DNA of 64,000 bases from Bryum argenteum (Eukaryota; Streptophyta; Bryopsida; Bryales; Bryaceae). Below the pieces are notes generated by a model. That model was not told where the DNA came from, ran no database searches, and saw only the letters and a program-made list of their open reading frames with translations. A program made the translations under genes and the position numbers. Below, piece by piece: positions 1 through 12,539 of the stretch. The stretch's first letter is position 1. The number at the start of each line of letters is the position of its first letter. The stretch covers positions 10,017,495 through 10,081,494 of the forward strand of contig CM073328.1 in NCBI GenBank assembly GCA_037043015.1, in the 5' to 3' direction.

Positions 1-1
1 G

Positions 2-3000
2 AAGCTGCCTCATGTGCAAGCTCTTTGCGTCCATGAGATGGTGGTACGTGCTTACAAGCATCTGTTGCAAGCTTTAGTGGCGGCAACGAAGTCAACATCT
101 GAGCTGTCAGAAAATATTGCCGAAGCTTTTAACTTGATGCTCGGGACAGCTGCTGACGATGAGAATTCACTCGTTTCTCAATGGGTCAAGACCTTTGTGA
201 AGAAACGGTTTGCCTGGAACCTGGATAGAGGGCAGGAGAATGCAGAGATTCGTAAGTATGCAGTTCTGAGGGGTTTATGTCACAAGGTTGGAATTGAGGT
301 CGCTCCACGTGATTACGCCTTGGATACTTCAACACCATTTAAGAAGTCTGATATCATTAGCATGGTGCCGGTCTACAAGCAAGTTGCCTGCTCCTCTGCT
401 GACGGAAGGACTTTGTTGGAATCCTCCAAGACTGCTCTCGACAAGGGTAAATTAGATGATGCTGTAGCTTATGGGACGAAGGCGTTAGCTAAGTTAGTGG
501 CTGTGTGCGGTCCTTATCATCGAATGACAGCAGGAGCATACAGCCTCCTTGCAGTCGTTCTTTATCACACAGGAGACTTCAATCAGGCCACTATTTATCA
601 GCAGAAGGCCCTGGACATCAATGAGCGAGAGCTTGGTCTTGATCATCCGGACACCATGAAAAGCTACGGTGATCTAGCTGTATTCTACTACCGACTTCAG
701 CACACCGAATTGGCTCTCAAGTGAGTACATTCCTCCTACGCGTTGGCCCTTCGTGTTATATGAACAAGTTGTCTTACATCAATATTTTGACCTGTAGGTA
801 CGTCAATCGGGCACTCTACTTGCTACATTTGATTTGTGGCCCTTCACACCCAAATACTGCCGCTACCTACATCAACGTTGCAATGATGGAAGAAGGCCTT
901 GGAAACATTCATGTAGCTCTCCGGTATCTGCATGAGGCTTTGAAGTGCAATCAACGGCTTCTTGGTGCTGACCACATTCAGGTACGTCGAACTCTAACCT
1001 GATATTTTCATCGTAATAGTTTCATGGTTTGAAATTGTGTCTTACGATATGTTTGACCTTGTGATTGTAGACTGCGGCCAGTTATCACGCCATTGCTATT
1101 GCGCTCTCTTTGATGGAGGCGTATTCACTCAGTGTTCAGCATGAGCAGACTACACTACAGATTCTTCAGGCCAAACTTGGTTCAGATGATCTTCGCACTC
1201 AGGTTTCTTTCTTCATCGACCTTCAGTTATTGTCTGGGGCGATCAAAAGTAGTTTTCTAGTCGACTCGACTATTTCTTGTTATGATTACTGATCTTAAAT
1301 GATTTGCAGGATGCCGCCGCATGGCTGGAATATTTCGATTCGAAAGCACTCGAGCAGCAAGAAGCTGCTCGGATGGGCATGCCGAAACCAGATGCTTCCA
1401 TAGCTAGCAAGGGCCATTTAAGGTGCTTACTGATTTCAGCTTAACTTCCTCATATCAATAACTACGTTTTGCTTTGAGTCGTAAGGTTACACGTTCAGCT
1501 ATGGGTTTGCTAGAAATGAGTGCCTTTTGAGGATTCCTGTATGCAACTTCGAAGCTTGCATTCTATAGTTCCCTCCCAGAAGCGCCTCAGAAACCCCGAA
1601 TACTATTGGATCTAACAATTAGCCTCTCGTTTTTGATAGTGTCTCGGATCTTTTGGAGTATATCAATGAAGCTGAGCAGAAGGACAAGGATGCTCTTAGG
1701 AGAAAGGCTCGTAAAGCAAAGGTACATTCGACTTCTCAGTACTTGCTCAATCTTTACATCCACCACCTGCCGTTCCTTACCAACCGAATGCTAACAGCTG
1801 CAGGGTAAAGAACCGCTTTCAATTACGGCTGAGGAGGCTACAGAGACTGAAAATGATGTCTCTGAGGTTGTAGCGGAGGTTGTACTTTCTCCCGAAATTA
1901 CTCTTGTTTCAGATGCTCCCATAATCCGAGAGGAGAATGTGCCTTCCCCGTTGCCAACCAGCCAGGTTGCAGTTCAACAATCAGAAAGTCCCGTGTCTAC
2001 TTTAGATGACGAAGAGGGTTGGCAGGAAGCCGTGCCTCGGGCTAGATCATTTGGAGCAAACAAAAGGAGACCTGCCTATGGTCAAGAAGTATCTCAGAAG
2101 GGTCCGTCTAACTACAGACCCCGAGGTATGGGTGGAGAGTATAATCGTGCAGGGAGAGGCTCAAAGGGTAACAATCCGAACACAGAGAATCAGCAGCCAC
2201 TAGCAGGAAAATTGCCTGGTAGCGTCCCGAGGCGGCGGTCTCCTACGCCTTCACAGACTGTGCCGGCAACGAAGGCACCTGTTGTGCGAGCTACTGCACC
2301 TGCAGTACCCGAATCCACGTCAGAGAAAAAGGTTATTGAGAGTGAGACTCCGGAGGCCGCGGTTGCCCAACCTACCGTTCCAGTTCGTCAACCTTCGATC
2401 AAGTTAGTTCCTGGAAAGGGATCATTCTCCTATAAAGAAGTTGCACTTACCTCCCCTGGATCTATGTTGCAAATTCGCTCCTCATCGGAAGCGTCTGTTG
2501 TTTCGGACTCTCCAGTGGCTACTGAAGTTACTGAAGTTGCTGTTGCCGTACCACTTGAAGACGGGAAGTCAGAGGACGTTACTCCGGAAGAAGCTACACC
2601 TGTGGAGGTCGAAGCTTCTCCAGTTGTAAACAGCTCAGATGAGAAGTCTAACGAGGTAGTCGATGTTAGTAGCTCTGTTCCAACTTCGACAGAGAGTGTA
2701 CTTGAGGAAGTAGAACCCGAGGAACGAATTATTGAAACTGTCGAGCCTTCTCCTAGCTCTCAAGCAATTCCGGATTCTTCCGTAAGCTCTGAAGAAGTGG
2801 CTATTGACTCGACCCCGGCCGAAGTTGAGCTTTCTGACAGCAAGCCAGCTGAAGAGCAGAAGTCTGTGTTGGTAACAGATACGCCAGCAGAGGGCTCCCC
2901 ACCAACAAGTGATGAAGATGCTGCCGCAGCAGCAGCCGCTAAGAGACTATCAGCGGCTGCACCACCATTTAACCCAAATGGAGTTTTACCGATGAAGGTA

Positions 3001-3615
3001 TCGGTACCTGCACCTAGGGCAGTGGCAGTTACGCCAATCAAGGATGGAAGAAGTCCACCTGTTGCAGGTTTCCGGCCGCCGATTGTGTTTCCGCCTCTGC
3101 AGGTCCCTGCTACAGTGGCTGTTACGCCAATCTGCAAGATGCCCAATGCAGCTCCCTTTATCCCGTACCAGTACCATGAGCCATATATGGGAGTCATGCA
3201 CGGTAACTTGCCGCCATTTCAATCTCTTCCGCAGCCCCCTCTAGTCGAGGGACCGCCGAAGGTGCCTTCGCCCATCATGATGGGGACGAAGAGAATGAAT
3301 CCCGATGCAGAAGAATTCATTCCCTCCTATTTGAGGGATACGAGTCCCAAATTGTCGGCTGCGCAACCTCCAGTGACCTCAACGGAGAATATAGTAGCAG
3401 TTGCACCTGTTGAAAGACAGGATGCCAATGAGGCAACTTTACCTACCCCTACAGTTGACAGCAATGCTAGCGCTGAAGCTGCTGAGGAGCCGTCGAAGCC
3501 AGTAGTTGACATCCACGAAGTCGATGACAAGCTGGTAAATTCTGTGTCGTCGTCGCACAATGAACTCGAGAACGGCACACCGGTTGTGGAAGTGAAGTGC
3601 GTTACGGTCCAATAA
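2..3615 (+). CDS. CLU: CLU/REC-type clustered-mitochondria family protein, C-terminal part
   Basis: Partial gene, open at the left edge. Exons: 2-720, 798-981, 1071-1202, 1310-1422, 1640-1721, 1804-3615, all with GT/AG borders and a consistent frame, giving 1013 residues. The first two exons carry the CLU-central end ([20 protein letters not shown]) and then kinesin-light-chain-like TPRs with repeated [14 protein letters not shown] / [13 protein letters not shown] patterns. A short [10 protein letters not shown] segment and a lysine-rich stretch follow, then a long disordered tail rich in E, V, P and S. That tail starts with [11 protein letters not shown], which I associate with plant REDUCED CHLOROPLAST COVERAGE (REC) proteins. 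Family knowledge: CLU/REC proteins are cytosolic and control mitochondrial distribution or chloroplast compartment size. Near the C terminus [14 protein letters not shown] fits a PAM2 motif. A possible 3' UTR intron lies at 3618-3763. REC rather than FRIENDLY is likely but not certain. Confidence 0.9.
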
Positions 3616-5235
3616 TGGTGAGTCTCTTGAACTTCGTTTCACTGAATTCTAAATCTGTTAGTGGAATCTTCCGTTAAAGATGAACCCTGTCTTGATGTAA
3701 GGCTTTGACATTGTGTGAAATTCTGTCAAGCTTGTATTGACCACTGAACTTTGGGGCTTGCAGCTTCGGGCAACGATTGAGCCGGCAGAGTACGATCGAC
3801 CGAAGCAGCTGTACAGAAAATTTTGACAGGAAGTTTTGGAGATGAGCACACCATGATGTGGAGAAGAACAGTCAATGGAAGGATGCTCTTGTAACGATTC
3901 TGCAAACATATCAGTGCAGGTTTCTCTTTATGAGCACGACTTGCAGGTCTTTTTGATTGATGCGCATTGCTCTCATTTGACAGTCACTCGGTAGCAAGAG
4001 GGATGAGAATCAGCAGCGCTGCTACCATTGCCGAAGTAGTACATACTGGGTAATTATGTTTTTCAAGTAGGGGTTACCCTCGAGTCTGCCATGATCGATT
4101 TTTAGGAGGTACAGTTTGGTATGGTTCAAACTGCAGCTCCGGCACTAGTAGAATTGTAGGTTGTAGGTTCTCTTAGATCGAGAGAATTGTTTGAGAAACA
4201 GGCTTTCACTTTGAAAGCTGGGGCCGCTTCTATCAAGTCTCACCACTTGCGCCCTACAAGATTATGTACGATTGCAGTAATATCAAGAGCATAAGTACAA
4301 GTGCATGCACCAACACAAGTTTTCGAAGTCCAGGAGCTTTGTGAGTATCATTCCTGTGGGGTTTGTGTATCATATTACTGGGGTGCCTAAGACGTTGACA
4401 CCAAAATACGATTGTACCAGTGATATGGATGAAACGATAAATATCAATATGAATGAACGGAGACCATGCAGTAAGTACCTGTCACCAAGTAGGCAAGTTC
4501 TATCTTCAAGCGATCAATCATCAGCAGATCCAGTTGGACGCTCTGATGATTCGAGAGGTGTGGCAGGAATTGTGATCATCAACCACAGGCAAATGGAAAA
4601 CGGCGCCGGGGGATTTTGAGCACTAAAAGCACAAAGTGTGTGAAGCTCTGCACCGATGGCCTGCCAGTTACGGGTACGGTTGGACCCTCGATCCATTCCA
4701 GCATGCAATCTGGGATCTCTCGATCTCAAGCCTGAGGACTCTACCGACAACGGCAGTCAAACCGGTGCGTAAATTCGGTGCTCGCCAGAAGGCAATAATA
4801 TAACGTGTAAACTTTATACAGATAACCGCATTAGCTCGATTACCCAGCAGTCATTCGATTGCGGAGCCCTTCCAGAAACCAAAACCTTTAACTCCGATCC
4901 AAAGTCCGTTTTTCATCTGCAAGAAAGATCAATCAGGATAAGCACACCGTCCTCATGATTCATTACCTTGAAATCAGTTGACAGTGAGCGATTGACATCT
5001 TCACCATCCATCTAATCCGTCCGGCATGTATACGAGAGCTCTACGCAACACCGAAATGTAACGACCACAGATCTAACTACCCACATTGTATCTGAAGCAA
5101 GACATGAAGGAATTTCAGTGAATGACCCGAGCGATTTGTGCACTTTCATTACCTGCATATGACATTCTGGTAGGGTAAAGGAGCCGCATGGGGTCTTCAA
5201 AAGCGGCCTCCCAGACATGCTCCAACACAAACTAA
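3616..5235. other. 3' UTR of the CLU gene and spacer
   Basis: No gene is visible. A GTGAGT donor directly after the stop and a TTGCAG acceptor ending at 3763 suggest a 3' UTR intron. The rest up to the MITE at 5236 has only short open frames with no family features. Confidence 0.5.
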
Positions 5236-5802
5236 GGGGCGCTTCACACTATGGCCGTCCAAGTTGAGAGGCCGTGGAATTGAGAGTCCAAACTTTGTTG
5301 AGAGTACAAAGGAATTTACTGAAAATAACCAATAAAATATTGTAATTGGAGCCTTTGGCCGGGCATAGTGTGAAGCCTCCAAAGGCCAAGCCCAAAGTCT
5401 ATGCTTTGGCCATGAACTCCCAAGGCCTCTCAACTTGGACGGTCGTAATATGAAGCCTCCAAAGGCCAAGCACACAGTCCAAACCTTTATCACTTTATTC
5501 CTTGTCCAAGGCATCCTTTTGATCTAACGGCCAAGATCTTGTCAGTTTTTGAATTTTTTGTGGAAAAAATGTGACGGCCTCTCGACCATAGTTTGGGTCT
5601 TGCAAAATGCAAGACCCAAACAAACGTCGAGAGGCCGTCGCCTTGGTCAAAAAGTGCTGCCACATAGGCCATTTGGAGAGTGACGGCCGGTGGACTTTGG
5701 CTTCTAGTGTGAAGGCTCGAGAGGCTGAAACTAGGGTTTCCTGCAATTTCATTGGCTGAAATCGACGGCCTCTTGCCCTTTGGCCATAGTGTGAAGTGCC
5801 CC
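5236..5802. mobile_element. Tourist-like MITE with internal long palindrome
   Basis: The ends are inverted repeats: the left end begins GGGGCGCTTCACACTATGGC and the right end read backwards begins GGGGCACTTCACACTATGGC. The trinucleotide TAA lies on both sides (5233-5235 and 5803-5805), as in PIF/Harbinger-type insertions. The 567 bp body has no coding capacity. Inside is a second palindrome at 5573-5639 (GACGGCCTCTCGAC against GTCGAGAGGCCGTC, plus TTTGGGTCTTGCA against TGCAAGACCCAAA). A GTGAAGCCTCCAAAGGCCAA segment is present twice. The superfamily is inferred from end sequence and TSD only. Confidence 0.75.
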
Positions 5803-5819
5803 TAAATACAGGATCCTAA

Positions 5820-6316
5820 CTAGAGTCTGGATTTAGTAGTAGAAATCTTGACTACATCAAAGATGTTTTGAGAATAAGGCATTGATTTGAGTGCAAACTG
5901 CAAAGAGTCTAGTATTGGACTATGTTAATTTGATTTTTTGTAAATACTTGCAATTTTCACCATTGCAAGGCTATTATATGAGCAGAGAAATTTTTCGATA
6001 ATTATTTTTCGGTATACGAGTGTTCTTGAGATAATATGAGCAATTTTCTAGTAGGTGATTTTTTTTCATTGTAGAAGCTTTTTTGGTAGAATTTCCACTC
6101 CAAAGTGAAATTGATGAGTTTTTTCAGTGTCTTTGCTCATCATGTTATGATCTTGCAATTTGTGAGGCAACTTTTGGTCCGCATGACCTACAACAAGTCT
6201 ATTACAAGACTGTACATCTGAGATCTAAATACCTTAATATATTTATATTCATCTATGACACTTTTTTGTGAAAATGTGTTTTTGACCACAAATACCTAAT
6301 GATGTATAGGGGTTAA
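5820..6316 (-). mobile_element. Truncated copy of the ~0.9 kb TTAA element (type P2)
   Basis: It is the reverse complement of the first part of the element at 35984-36895. Shared blocks include the GCAAGGCT(A/C)TTAT(A/T)TGAGC region and the stretch on twofold bending of GTGGAAATTCTACC. It ends in TATAGGGGTTAA at 6305-6316. The other end is missing. Confidence 0.6.
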
Positions 6317-6559
6317 AATGGATGATCTTTAAGGGAATTCCTCAATGAGTCGTGTCTAGATTCTAAGTAAAATTTCATAAGTAGTTGTGGAATAAGGCAT
6401 GCTCAAGAACATGTTGGCTTTTGTGTATACTATTTAATTGAATTAATTCTATTCTCAAGATATGTTAGTAGCTTTGATAATTAAGTATTTAGACCACCGT
6501 AGTAATATTATGTCGTAAAATACATATCATTTCATTATCATTATACTAAGGGGACCATC

Positions 6560-6677
6560 TATTTGTAATAGTTGAATTTGCAAAAGGTTCCAACTTCACA
6601 AGAGCTAAATATAGTAATTAAGTGGTTGACCAAAGTTAATAGGGCCATATTTTGGCCCCTCAAACTTTAGGGGTTAA
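6560..6677 (-). mobile_element. Fragment of TTAA element type P3
   Basis: Matches the end part of the copy at 59880-60165 (AAAAGGTTC, AAATATAGTAATTAAG(T/A)GG) and terminates in CTTTAGGGGTTAA. Confidence 0.45.
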
Positions 6678-7527
6678 GGAGTCTATGGCATAGTTTATTT
6701 GAATTAGGTGAAACCATATAACTTTATTATTCAAAGGTTGATGGTCGTCAAGAATTTTAAACTTGAAAATAGTAGTAAGGCCATCGATGGAACTAATCTT
6801 CTAACCAACCGTTCCATTCTACCACCTATGTCGCTTCATCCTTTTGAACATCGTGTCTTTTCATACTCTTGTAATTCTCTTGTAATTATACCCCTCGTAA
6901 AACCTTTTCAACTTCTGATATTCTTATTTCATGTCCTTTCACATGTCGATTTAGGACTTATGAAGACAGTAAAGAGCTTGTTCAAATTTCTTCGTTTTTT
7001 TTCGTAGAGGAATGTTTAGAAGAGAAGCTAGAAGAAATATTCAAATGGAAGACAGCCATAGCAATTGTATAGTAGGACATGGTGGACTTTGAGTGAATTC
7101 AAAAGTAAGGTGATTCCTAAAACTTTGTCATAATGACAAAGTTTAGCACAATTGCAGAGATCATAAATGTGCATCAATTTCTAGTTCTAGAGTAGAAAAC
7201 AACACAATTAGTGCATCATTTTGTTAACGCAAACACCTTGAGTATCAACAAGGCCAAATTTTATACAATAACTTAGGTTTGAAAGTATGATAGATATGTT
7301 GCGCTAATGTTGCAAAGGTCAACATGAAGGTGTTGTCAATTTAATACATGTAAATAATGAGTTTGCTGCAAGCTTGTGATTAGAGTAGAATAAATTAGAA
7401 GTCCAAACCACATAGTTCTATTTTACACTACACGGCGGAAGCCAGGACTTTAGAAAAATAGGCCAAAACGACGAACCAAGGCAGGCAACAGGGATGCAGC
7501 TGTTGCGGCTCCTTGGGCCCGAGCACC
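6678..7527. other. Spacer and upstream region of GAPN
   Basis: AT-rich with no supported gene. The 5' leader of GAPN must lie at its right side; I see no convincing TATA box. An ATG-poor stretch with TTG at 7513 precedes the true ATG. Confidence 0.4.
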
Positions 7528-10500
7528 ATGGCGGGCAAGGGCATCTTCAAGGAGATCCTTGATGGAGATTGCTTCAAATACTATGTGGATGGCGAGTGGA
7601 AACGCTCATGCTCCGGACAAGCCGTCAGCATTTCCAATCCCTCCACACGTAAACCCATTTTCAAAGTGCAAGGTATGAAATCTATACAAACACTTAAGCA
7701 AAAGATTTAGAATCTTATGAAATTCTTCAATCATTCACTTTATATCGTATACGACAACAATAAAATGTTATCACACGTTAATATCAAATATCTTGCACTA
7801 GCTCATGGTCACGGTCCCTAAACAAATTGTCAAATCCTAGATGGACTCTAGAGACATAAGACTAGATGGACTCTAGAGACATAAAACAAACCATGTACAT
7901 AGACCTAAGGGGCTCATGAATAGTCCCGATTTCCCGCATCATTTTCTAAAGAGAGACTATCATTTTCTTTGCATAGTTACGAGCGTGCAAGCATTTGTGT
8001 CAAGAATATTCTACATATATACGTTCTTTGTACTTTTACTTATTTACAACGTTTTCATTGTGGGTATGTGTAAGTACACAACATAGTTTCTAAACACGTA
8101 CAATTTTCATGCACAAGTACATGTTTTTTTAAATTTGAAAGCACAAATTTTTGCATGTTCAAAAGTGGATGGATGTTGCATTTGGTATGCATCAAAGTTG
8201 GGTTTGAAATGTCGCGAGCAATTTGTGATGTGAGAACAGCATGTACACAAGATGAAGTGAATAGATGTATCGACAGTGCCAAAGCTGCACAGAAAACGTG
8301 GGCCCGGACACCTCTATGGAAACGGGCCGAAGCTCTCCACCGAGTGGCCGCCATCATGAAAGAACAAAAAGCCCCTATTGCCGATTGTCTTGTCAAAGAG
8401 GTCGCCAAAGCTCTCAAGGATGCCGTCGTGGAGGTAAAATAAATAAATAATAGAATAATATAAAAATAATATAATAATAAAACTTTTAAAAAACCCACAC
8501 AACATCATTTGGGTCCACCGGTATATATATCTTATTTGCATAGGAAATAAATCTACTTTCTAGATCTTTCCCTAGAAATATTATTTTGACATTTATTATT
8601 TATGGTAGTTTCAATTCATATGCGGTAAGTCTATAAATTTTTTGTTGGTTGGGTGCATGGTTACCAGAGTACAAGGAATATCATGTGCTTGTGTCGAGAA
8701 TTGTCCAAGTACATACATTTTTTCTTTGTATTTCAAGTATTTTTTTTGTAATACTCCAACTATGGGTTCAAGAAATATGTTTCAAGTATGTGTGATTTAG
8801 GTATATGTATGTATTTGAATATTGAAAGTACAAGAGTATACTCACTTTGGCAACCATGGTTAAGTGTAAATAAAGGTTGTCTTACACGTAATTATATCAA
8901 TTCTCCATGAACTTCAGGTGGTCCGATCTGGTGATCTGATTTCGTATACGGCTGAGGAGGGCATCAGGATCCTTGCTGAGGGAAAGTTTTTGGTCTCGGA
9001 TCCATTTCCAGGAAATGATCGAAACAAATATTGTTTCTCATCCAAGGTATCTAGAGACCATTTTTTTTCTAAAAACCCAAACTAGAGCAGGGTTGTCTTA
9101 CATGACAGACTTTTCGTAATGTCTGTCTAAATTGTCATGTCTGACATGTCGAGTTCGACGGGAATCTCAGACCATACTAGAAAATGCATAGTAAAAATAG
9201 GAACAATTGTCTCTTTGATGTTCTTTGTCTCCTCCGAGGGTGAAAATTTGTTTGACAGTGTCGCATAAGACAACCCTAAACTAGAGGTATGTAAAAAGTT
9301 GTATACTGTACATGAAAATGTTTTGCACAAGATGTATAGAGACTTACAATTATAAAGTTATCCATTCTCATACATGGCCTTTTTATTTGTTTTTTTGTTT
9401 CCGTTAGATTCCATTAGGTGTTGTGCTAGCCATTCCACCTTTCAACTATCCTGTCAACTTGGCCGTGTCAAAGATGGGTCCTGCTCTAATCGCCGGTAAT
9501 GCAGTCGTCTTGAAGCCACCTACACAGGTACCGCACAATTGAAAGAAAGTATTTCATTCAAAACTATAACATTGTTGAACCGATGTAGTTGCTAAAACCC
9601 TAAACCCTAAGTTTAATATGTGAATATTTTATGGTGCTTGTGCAGGGAGCTGTGTCATGCTTGCACATGGTACACACATTCCATTTGGCAGGATTTCCAA
9701 AGGGGTTGATATCCGCAGTGACTGGCAAGGGTTCCGACATTGGAGATTTTCTCACAATGCATCCAGGCATCAATTGCATCAGGTTCATTAAAATAAAAAT
9801 AAGTGTTGTACAACACAGCAGTGTTGTTGTCTTATGAGACAAAATTTCTTTTCATTCGTTAGACACAATTCAAATGAGATGTACATTTGATACACTGAAG
9901 ACGACTTGAATGTACATCTCATCTAAATTGTGTTTGACAAATGAATAGGAATTTTGTCTAACAAGACAACCCTGCATCTCCAGACGTATTATGATAAGCT
10001 TTGAGATGTTTCACAACAATGATTAGAGCTACTCATGCCCTAATTCTGGTCGTTCTGTAGATCTTAAATACAAGTGATGAAATGGCTGAGTTAAACTTTT
10101 TAAAAATAAATAAAATAAATAAAAAATGATTAAAAATAAAAAATCAACTGAAAAGCCTCTTTTACTGTGTGTGTGTGAGACAGTTTCACAGGAGGTTGTG
10201 ACACAGGAATTGCCATATCTAAGAAAGCAGGCATGATCCCATTGCAAATGGAGTTGGGAGGTAAAGATTCCTGCATCATTCTCGAGGATGCGGACATTGA
10301 ACTGGCAGCCACTAATATCATCAAAGGTGGTTTCTCTTACAGGTATTTCGTGTATTTCACTCACTAAAAACCTTGTGTCCATCCTTTTCTTTTTCGCAAC
10401 TACGGTCGCAAAACTTAAATTAGGAATATGATTATCCGGTTGATCCGTAAAATGGACAATCTCATCACCAAAGGAGTCCATTTTGACGTACCAAAAATTG

Positions 10501-12375
10501 CCATCTTGTCATTTTGGTGGCGTATTTGGTCATGCTTCCAAAACTGACCTCACGGGGTTTTGTTTAAATACCACCTCTCGTTCGTGCTGAAATCTAATGT
10601 CCCTAAAAGTGTTAGTCTCACGAGGCACCACAAGCTTTAGCTTGGTGGTTAGAGCTCACGACCCCCAATGAGGAGGTTGTGGGTTCTACTCCCCATACTG
10701 GCGTAGTACTCACCACCATAGTCCACTCACGACAGTATGGGGGTTCTTGAAGCTCGTTGTATGGGTACCTCAAAGCCCTTTGGGGGATACCATGTCCAGT
10801 ATCTCTACGACCCGAGTGGCTAGGTAGGAACTAGCGTAATGTTCACCTCGAGAGGGGTTAGTAGTCCCGCCATTGGTGTGATGATCTCCAGGCATAGGGT
10901 AGGTTGAACGAACACTCTATTCACGCCGGCTTCAGAATAAGTTGGAGTTTCTCTTCTTCTTTTGTCAATCTCACGGAATATTGCCATTTTAACGGGGACT
11001 GAGGGGTTTGAATGATGATGCGTAGTGGGCAGCGATGCACGGCGGTGAAGGTGGTGTTGGCAATGGAGTGCATCGCAGATCAGCTGGTGTGCAAGATAAA
11101 TGCCAAAGTGGCCAAGCTGACGGTGGGCATGCCGGAAGACGACTGCGATATCACTCCCGTCATCAGCGAAACTTCCGCCAACTTCATCGAGGGTCTCGTG
11201 CAGGATGCCCGTCACAAGGGCGCAAGGTTCCACCAGGTTATTAACTACCACTCCACTTCACATGACCATCATCCATTCCAAGCACTCATTCCAAGCTATA
11301 ATTGATATTTTAAAAGCATGATAGAAATTTTCACCTCTACGTACATTCATAATTTTTATATAGCAATTTTAAATTAAATAAATTTATATCTAATTTTTTG
11401 TTACCAATTTAAATATTTAAATAATTTTTTAAATTAAAATTGCCATATTTGGGATACATATCGAGAGCCTTTTTTTCCAATCGTTGTTGCGATTTGGATG
11501 TTGTTGTGCAGGAATGGAGGAGAGAAGGGAACTTGATATGGCCCGTCCTTATCGACTGCGTACGACCGGATATGAGAATCGCATGGGAGGAGCCGTTCGG
11601 ACCAATTTTGCCGGTTATCCGCATCAAGACCGTGGAAGAAGGCATCCACCATTGCAATGCCAACAACTTCGCCCTGCAGGTCATTATTATTATTCATTGA
11701 AACCATGCATTTTATGTAGTTCTATTTTATTGTAATGAATTGTTTTCCTAATAGAGTTGTGCAGTAGAAAAAGCTCTCCCTCATTTCAAAATTGAAAAAA
11801 AAAAAAAATGGATGCCTATGTTTTATGGTACCAGGGTTGCGTTTTCACAAAGAGTTTTGACAAAGCTATTATGATAAGTGACGCTATGGAGTCGGGAACA
11901 ATTCAAATCAACTCGGCTCCTGGTCGTGGACCAGATCACTTCCCTTTCCAAGTAAGCTTTTAGCAACCATATCTTTTTCTCGTAATAAATTTGATACTCA
12001 CCCAAATTCACTAGAAAAATAGTATGACCGTCACAACCAACAAAGGTAAGGTAAGGTGCTCTAAATGCTTACTTTGCCCATGCATACAAATTACTTGCAT
12101 GGCTAATTTCATTACACATTTGTCATGCTGAAATTTGTGCCATTACTAAGCACACCTTACGTGAAAGTGTCATAAGCCCACGCAAAAACGGCCCCGTTCT
12201 TTCTTAGTAGTTTTGAGTTAAGATTTTTGTGATTCTAACATCGGGGTTGTGTATGTTAAAGGGTTTGCGAGATAGTGGTGTGGGTTCGCAAGGCATCACC
12301 AACAGTATCAACATGATGTGTAAAACCAAGAGCACCGTCATGAATTTCCCTGCAGCCACTTACACAATGGGCTAA
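7528..12375 (+). CDS. GAPN: Non-phosphorylating NADP-dependent glyceraldehyde-3-phosphate dehydrogenase
   Basis: Complete gene of ten exons: 7528-7672, 8240-8433, 8918-9046, 9408-9527, 9646-9782, 10184-10342, 11026-11236, 11512-11679, 11835-11951, 12262-12375. They total 1494 bases and 497 residues, the usual length for plant GAPN (ALDH11 family). The start [14 protein letters not shown] matches the family. Visible catalytic parts are Asn169 in PPFNYPVN, Glu265 in MELGGKD and the nucleophile Cys299 in SGQRCTAVK. The end reads SINMMCKTK...YTMG. The enzyme oxidises glyceraldehyde-3-phosphate to 3-phosphoglycerate in the cytosol, making NADPH and bypassing the phosphorylating GAPDH step. Exon 6 reads FTGGCDTG, one residue more than the FTGGDTG I recall for seed plants. 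Introns and the 3' flank hold a SINE and hAT-like MITEs, yet no exon is damaged. Confidence 0.96.
9088..9278. mobile_element. hAT-like MITE, copy A (GAPN intron 3)
   Basis: The left end CAGGGTTGTCTTA and the right end read backwards TAGGGTTGTCTTA are inverted repeats. A perfect 8-base duplication AACTAGAG lies at 9080-9087 and 9279-9286. Eight-base duplications and (C/T)AGGG ends are typical of hAT elements. There is no coding capacity. Confidence 0.8.
9821..9973. mobile_element. hAT-like MITE relative, copy C (GAPN intron 5)
   Basis: The ends TTGTTGTCTTATGAGAC and GTCTAACAAGACAACCCTG resemble copies A and B. The interior is itself a long hairpin: ATTCAAATGAGATGTACATT near 9870 faces AATGTACATCTCATCTAAAT near 9911. 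No clear duplication is seen. Confidence 0.55.
10623..10968 (+). mobile_element. tRNA-derived SINE, full copy (GAPN intron 6)
   Basis: A pol III A box TAGCTTGGTGG (10638-10648) and a B box GGTTCTACTCC (10682-10692) lie about 45 bases apart, as in a tRNA. The region then runs about 280 bases to a TC-rich tail (CTTCTTCTTTTG). A direct repeat TCTCACG flanks it (10616-10622, 10969-10975). Related copies lie at 40065-40408, 27065-27560, 39375-39425 and 54320-54450. Confidence 0.8.
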
Positions 12376-12539
12376 CCGTAGAAAACTTATTCAAAAGCTT
12401 TTTTGGTTTTTTTTTTTTTTTTTTTTTTTTTTTGAGTGAGTCCCTTCAATACGATAGTTTTGTTTGGCATTCAAATACTTACGCAAAGAGAATGCACATA
12501 ATTGACTTCCCCTAAGAGTGTCCTATGCATACACTAGTG

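Noticed and set aside
2760-3197. 145-residue open frame on the minus strand
   Set aside because: Lies wholly inside the last CLU exon and mirrors its Val/Ala/Ser-rich codons; no family features.
4305-4750. Open frames of 78-104 residues downstream of CLU
   Set aside because: Overlap each other on both strands, with no motif and no splice context; probably 3' UTR or spacer.
10638-10692. Possible tRNA gene (A and B boxes)
   Set aside because: Does not fold into a full cloverleaf by eye and belongs to a dispersed SINE with target duplication.
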